From contig JADFUR010000081.1 of assembly GCA_015222055.1 (NCBI GenBank), forward strand, positions 1 to 62,803: a DNA stretch of 62,803 nucleotides, given 5' to 3'. Both the position numbers and the translations under genes were made by a program. The notes below the pieces were generated by a model that did no database searches, was not told where the DNA came from, and was given only the letters and a program-made list of their open reading frames with translations. Of the stretch, positions 60,749 through 62,803 are shown one piece after another (the first letter of the stretch is position 1; the number at the start of each line of letters is the position of its first letter). This DNA is from Bacteroidota bacterium (lineage in GTDB: Bacteria > Bacteroidota > Bacteroidia > Bacteroidales > B39-G9).

Positions 60749-62092
60749 TTATAAGTCAATTGCTCTATCCATTATTTTTTGAGGCATCTCTTTACTAGCT
60801 TTTGCTCCAAGTTTTTTAATTTTTTCAATTTTACTAACTAAATTACCAGATCCTTCTGTTAGTTTTTTCATAGAAGATTTGTAGCTGTTTGTAGTTGAAT
60901 CTAATTTTTTACCAACATCAATTAAATCAGTCATTAATCCCACAAATTTATCATACAAAGCACCACTTTGTCTTGCAATCTCAATTGCATTTTTTGTTTG
61001 GTTTTTTTGTTTCCATATCGACGCAACCGTCATTAGGGTTGCAATTAATGTTGATGGGCTTACTATAACAATTTTATTATTCCACGCATAGTTAAAAATA
61101 TCCCTGTCTTCTTGTATTGCTATACTGAAAGATGCTTCAATAGGTAAAAAAAGCAACACATATTCAGGACTATTTAATCCTTCCAATAATTGATATTTTT
61201 TTTCACTCAATTCCTTAATATGACTTTTTATCGAAATCAGATGTTCTTTTATATATTTATTTTTTTCTTGTTCTGTTTCCGCATTAACACAATGCTCATA
61301 GGCTATGAGAGATACTTTTGAATCAATAATTATATTTTTTTTGTCGGGAAGATAAATAATAACGTCAGGTTGGTAGCGGGTACCTTTATCATCTTTGAGG
61401 CTTACTTGAGTTTTGTATTCTTCATCTTTAATTAAACCCGAGTTTTCAAGAATTCTATCTAAAATCATTTCGCCCCAATTTCCTTGTTTTTTTACATCTC
61501 CCTTCAAGGCTTTTGTTAAGTTATTGGCTTCTAAACTTATTCTGTTGTTTAAATCATACAGTTTGATTAATTCTGCTTGTAATGCTGTTTGATCTTTCAA
61601 TCCCTTTTCATATGTATCTTCTATTTTTTTTTCAAAGTCCTTTAGCTTTTCATTTAATGGAAGTAAAATTTCACCAATATTTGTTTTGTTTTGTTGAGTG
61701 AATTTGTGCGTTTTTTCTTCAAATATTTTATTTGCTAAATTTTCAAATTCGGTATTAAATTTTTTATATAATTGTTCAAGCTCTGCTTTTTGTTCAAGTA
61801 ATTTTGTGCTAAGGTTCTTATAATCGGCTTCTTTTGCAGACAAACTTGAGTTCAACTCAACAATATTTGTTCTTTCAAATTCAAGCTCTTTTTTCATGAT
61901 GTCAAGCTCATCTTTTAAATCTGCACTTCTATGTTCATTTATTATCTTCTCATTATTAAGTTGGTTTAGTTCTTTTTTTAAATTTTCCTTTTTTGATACA
62001 AAAACTTTTCTATTTTTGTCAAATAGGATCTTTGTAAAGATGAATGTTAAAATCGTACCTGTTAAGAATCCAATTATTATCCCTGTTGTCAT
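60749..62092 (-). CDS. rmuC: DNA recombination protein RmuC
   Basis: A 447-residue protein. N-terminal hydrophobic anchor (IIIGFLTGTILTFIF), a long coiled coil (about 25-170, with ELNQLNNEKI and ELEQLYKKFNTEFENLANKIF), and the RmuC nuclease-like domain (about 195-420) with QGNWGEMILDRILENSGL, YQPDVIIYLPDKKNIIIDSKVSL, LFLPIEASFSIAIQ and IVSPSTLIATLMTVASIWK. The DSK pair is typical of PD-(D/E)XK-like enzymes. RmuC limits inversions at short inverted repeats in E. coli, of interest in a genome with so many palindromes. It lies 21 bp from the fRMsr gene on the same strand. Confidence 0.95.
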   Translation of the reverse strand: MTTGIIIGFLTGTILTFIFTKILFDKNRKVFVSKKENLKKELNQLNNEKIINEHRSADLKDELDIMKKELEFERTNIVELNSSLSAKEADYKNLSTKLLEQKAELEQLYKKFNTEFENLANKIFEEKTHKFTQQNKTNIGEILLPLNEKLKDFEKKIEDTYEKGLKDQTALQAELIKLYDLNNRISLEANNLTKALKGDVKKQGNWGEMILDRILENSGLIKDEEYKTQVSLKDDKGTRYQPDVIIYLPDKKNIIIDSKVSLIAYEHCVNAETEQEKNKYIKEHLISIKSHIKELSEKKYQLLEGLNSPEYVLLFLPIEASFSIAIQEDRDIFNYAWNNKIVIVSPSTLIATLMTVASIWKQKNQTKNAIEIARQSGALYDKFVGLMTDLIDVGKKLDSTTNSYKSSMKKLTEGSGNLVSKIEKIKKLGAKASKEMPQKIMDRAIDL

Positions 62093-62113
62093 TATATTAA
62101 ATATGTATTGAAT

Positions 62114-62569
62114 TTAGATTAGTTTTAAAATTTTTTTAAGTTCAATTGCATCAATTTCGTCAAATGAATTTATAGTTTTGCTGTCAACATCAAGAACTCC
62201 AATGATATCTCCCTTTATGTTTTTAAAAGGTATAGCTATTTCTGATTTCGATCGAGAATCACAAGCAATATGACCCTCAAGATTTCCAACATCACTTATT
62301 ATTATTGTTTCATTATTATTTATTGATTTCCAACAAACACCAACATCCTTTTTTAATTCCATGCAAGCTACTGGACCCTGATACATTTTTACTATTAATT
62401 TTCCATCCTTTAAAAAATAAAAGCCAGTCCAAAAAAAATAATCTATCTTGTGATGCAATATAGCTAATAGCGTTGCCATATGTGCTTCAAAATCATCACT
62501 TTTCGTTAGTAAATTTTCAAACTGCCCATAAATTCGTTTATACCTGTTTAGTTTTTTATTACTATTCAT
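62114..62569 (-). CDS. msrC: Free methionine-(R)-sulfoxide reductase (GAF domain)
   Basis: A 151-residue GAF-domain enzyme that reduces free methionine-R-sulfoxide. The three conserved cysteines are visible: Cys69 in GPVACMEL, Cys79 in GVCWKSI and Cys103 in HIACDSRS. The family's FFWTGFYFLKDGKL near 45-58 and SEIAIPFKNIKGDIIGVLDVDS near 109-130 are also present. This fits the oxidative stress theme of the window's second half. It lies 21 bp upstream of rmuC on the same strand. The length is close to the E. coli fRMsr (about 165). Confidence 0.93.
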   Translation of the reverse strand: MNSNKKLNRYKRIYGQFENLLTKSDDFEAHMATLLAILHHKIDYFFWTGFYFLKDGKLIVKMYQGPVACMELKKDVGVCWKSINNNETIIISDVGNLEGHIACDSRSKSEIAIPFKNIKGDIIGVLDVDSKTINSFDEIDAIELKKILKLI

Positions 62570-62803
62570 TTTATTTGTAGTTTAAATTAAATAAACAAAT
62601 TTAATAAAAATATGCATCCTTATACATATTAATATATAAAAAATTAGAAATAGTAAATTGCAGGTTTATAGGGTTAGTTCTAATCATAATTAATGAATAT
62701 TACCGATCTTTTTTCTAACAAATTAATTAATAAGGTTTTATAAAATCCCCACTAAACCCATTAAAAAAGTTTTGTAAAAGCTGAAGTAGCTTTTACCTTT
62801 GCC
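62570..62803. other. Gene-free window end with a promoter
   Basis: No gene. The sequence is A/T-rich and ends in a promoter pointing out of the window on the plus strand. The gene it serves lies beyond the end. Confidence 0.7.
62771..62801 (+). promoter_or_regulatory. Bacteroidota promoter overlapped by a perfect inverted repeat
   Basis: TTTG (62771-62774), 19 bp, TACCTTTG (62794-62801): an exact match to the -33 and -7 elements with standard spacing. Between and across them GTAAAAGCT, GAAGT, AGCTTTTAC (62774-62796) is a perfect 9-bp-stem hairpin. It could be an operator on the spacer. The downstream gene is outside the window. Confidence 0.7.

Noticed and set aside
60749-62569. RmuC and GAF genes as a phage or defence unit
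   Set aside because: Both are ordinary housekeeping families (RmuC and free methionine sulfoxide reductase), and no mobile genes are nearby.
1-62803. tRNA or rRNA genes
   Set aside because: I read the intergenic stretches for cloverleaf-like GC-rich segments and found none; all hairpins found lack the TTCGA and CCA context. A program scan would be needed to exclude one fully.

Overview
The window looks like a chromosomal segment of an anaerobic or oxygen-tolerant anaerobic member of the Bacteroidota. The DNA is very AT-rich. Three proteins end in type IX secretion (T9SS) sorting domains: two Por-type domains and one gliding-motility-type CHU_C domain. Several genes belong to families centred on Bacteroidota (DUF4294, DUF6588). 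Some upstream regions carry the Bacteroidota -7 promoter element TAnnTTTG, in the best cases with a TTTG about 20 bases upstream, and most genes lack a Shine-Dalgarno sequence. I saw no rRNA, tRNA, CRISPR array, prophage or intact transposase.

Layout. 1-3.9 kb: outer-membrane DUF6588 protein, metallo-beta-lactamase-fold hydrolase, DUF4294 protein and ElbB, with AAAGT-type tandem repeats. 4.2-9.8 kb: an SGNH hydrolase and MBOAT acyltransferase pair (surface glycan acylation), then a membrane-anchored KAP P-loop NTPase that is a candidate defence gene. 10.7-21.8 kb: one 3689-residue T9SS surface protein of long repeated modules, whose upstream region carries nested perfect inverted repeats around a promoter-like element. 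21.8-22.8 kb: a gene-free stretch with hairpins and a decayed thioredoxin reductase tail. 22.8-30.3 kb: a TetR-regulated export cluster (cupin, RND/MMPL transporter, LolA-like protein, metallophosphoesterase lipoprotein, beta-barrel proteins), interrupted by a four-helix-bundle S23/IVP gene bracketed by repeats. 30.5-34.9 kb: glycosyltransferase plus GH130 pair and a secreted M43 metalloprotease. 35-41.2 kb: nadB and glyS (divergent, sharing a 22-bp palindrome), a secreted unknown protein, an AI-2E family permease and a PKD/CHU_C protein. 41.3-47.6 kb: a surface polysaccharide cluster (O-antigen ligase, two glycosyltransferases, RmlD-like reductase; on the other strand an epimerase and a PAP2 protein). 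47.8-56.4 kb: an Ogg2-type DNA glycosylase, then an oxygen, superoxide, peroxide and NO defence island: flavodiiron protein, MOSC protein, NAD(P)H oxidoreductase, DUF438/hemerythrin/PAS protein, rubredoxin, DHODH-like protein, rubrerythrin, ferritin, desulfoferrodoxin and a PerR/Fur regulator. 56.9-62.6 kb: secreted unknown, DUF4956 and VTC polyphosphate polymerase pair, a Cache-domain histidine kinase, RmuC and free methionine-(R)-sulfoxide reductase.

The clearest functional unit is the defence island. NAD(P)H would reduce the oxidoreductase, which passes electrons to rubredoxin and on to the flavodiiron protein, rubrerythrin and desulfoferrodoxin. Ferritin would bind the iron, and the PerR-like protein has a 17-bp inverted repeat beside its own start. 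The most unusual signals are non-coding: promoter-like elements inside perfect palindromes at three places, several families of dispersed palindromic repeats, and the repeat-bounded S23 gene inside the export cluster.
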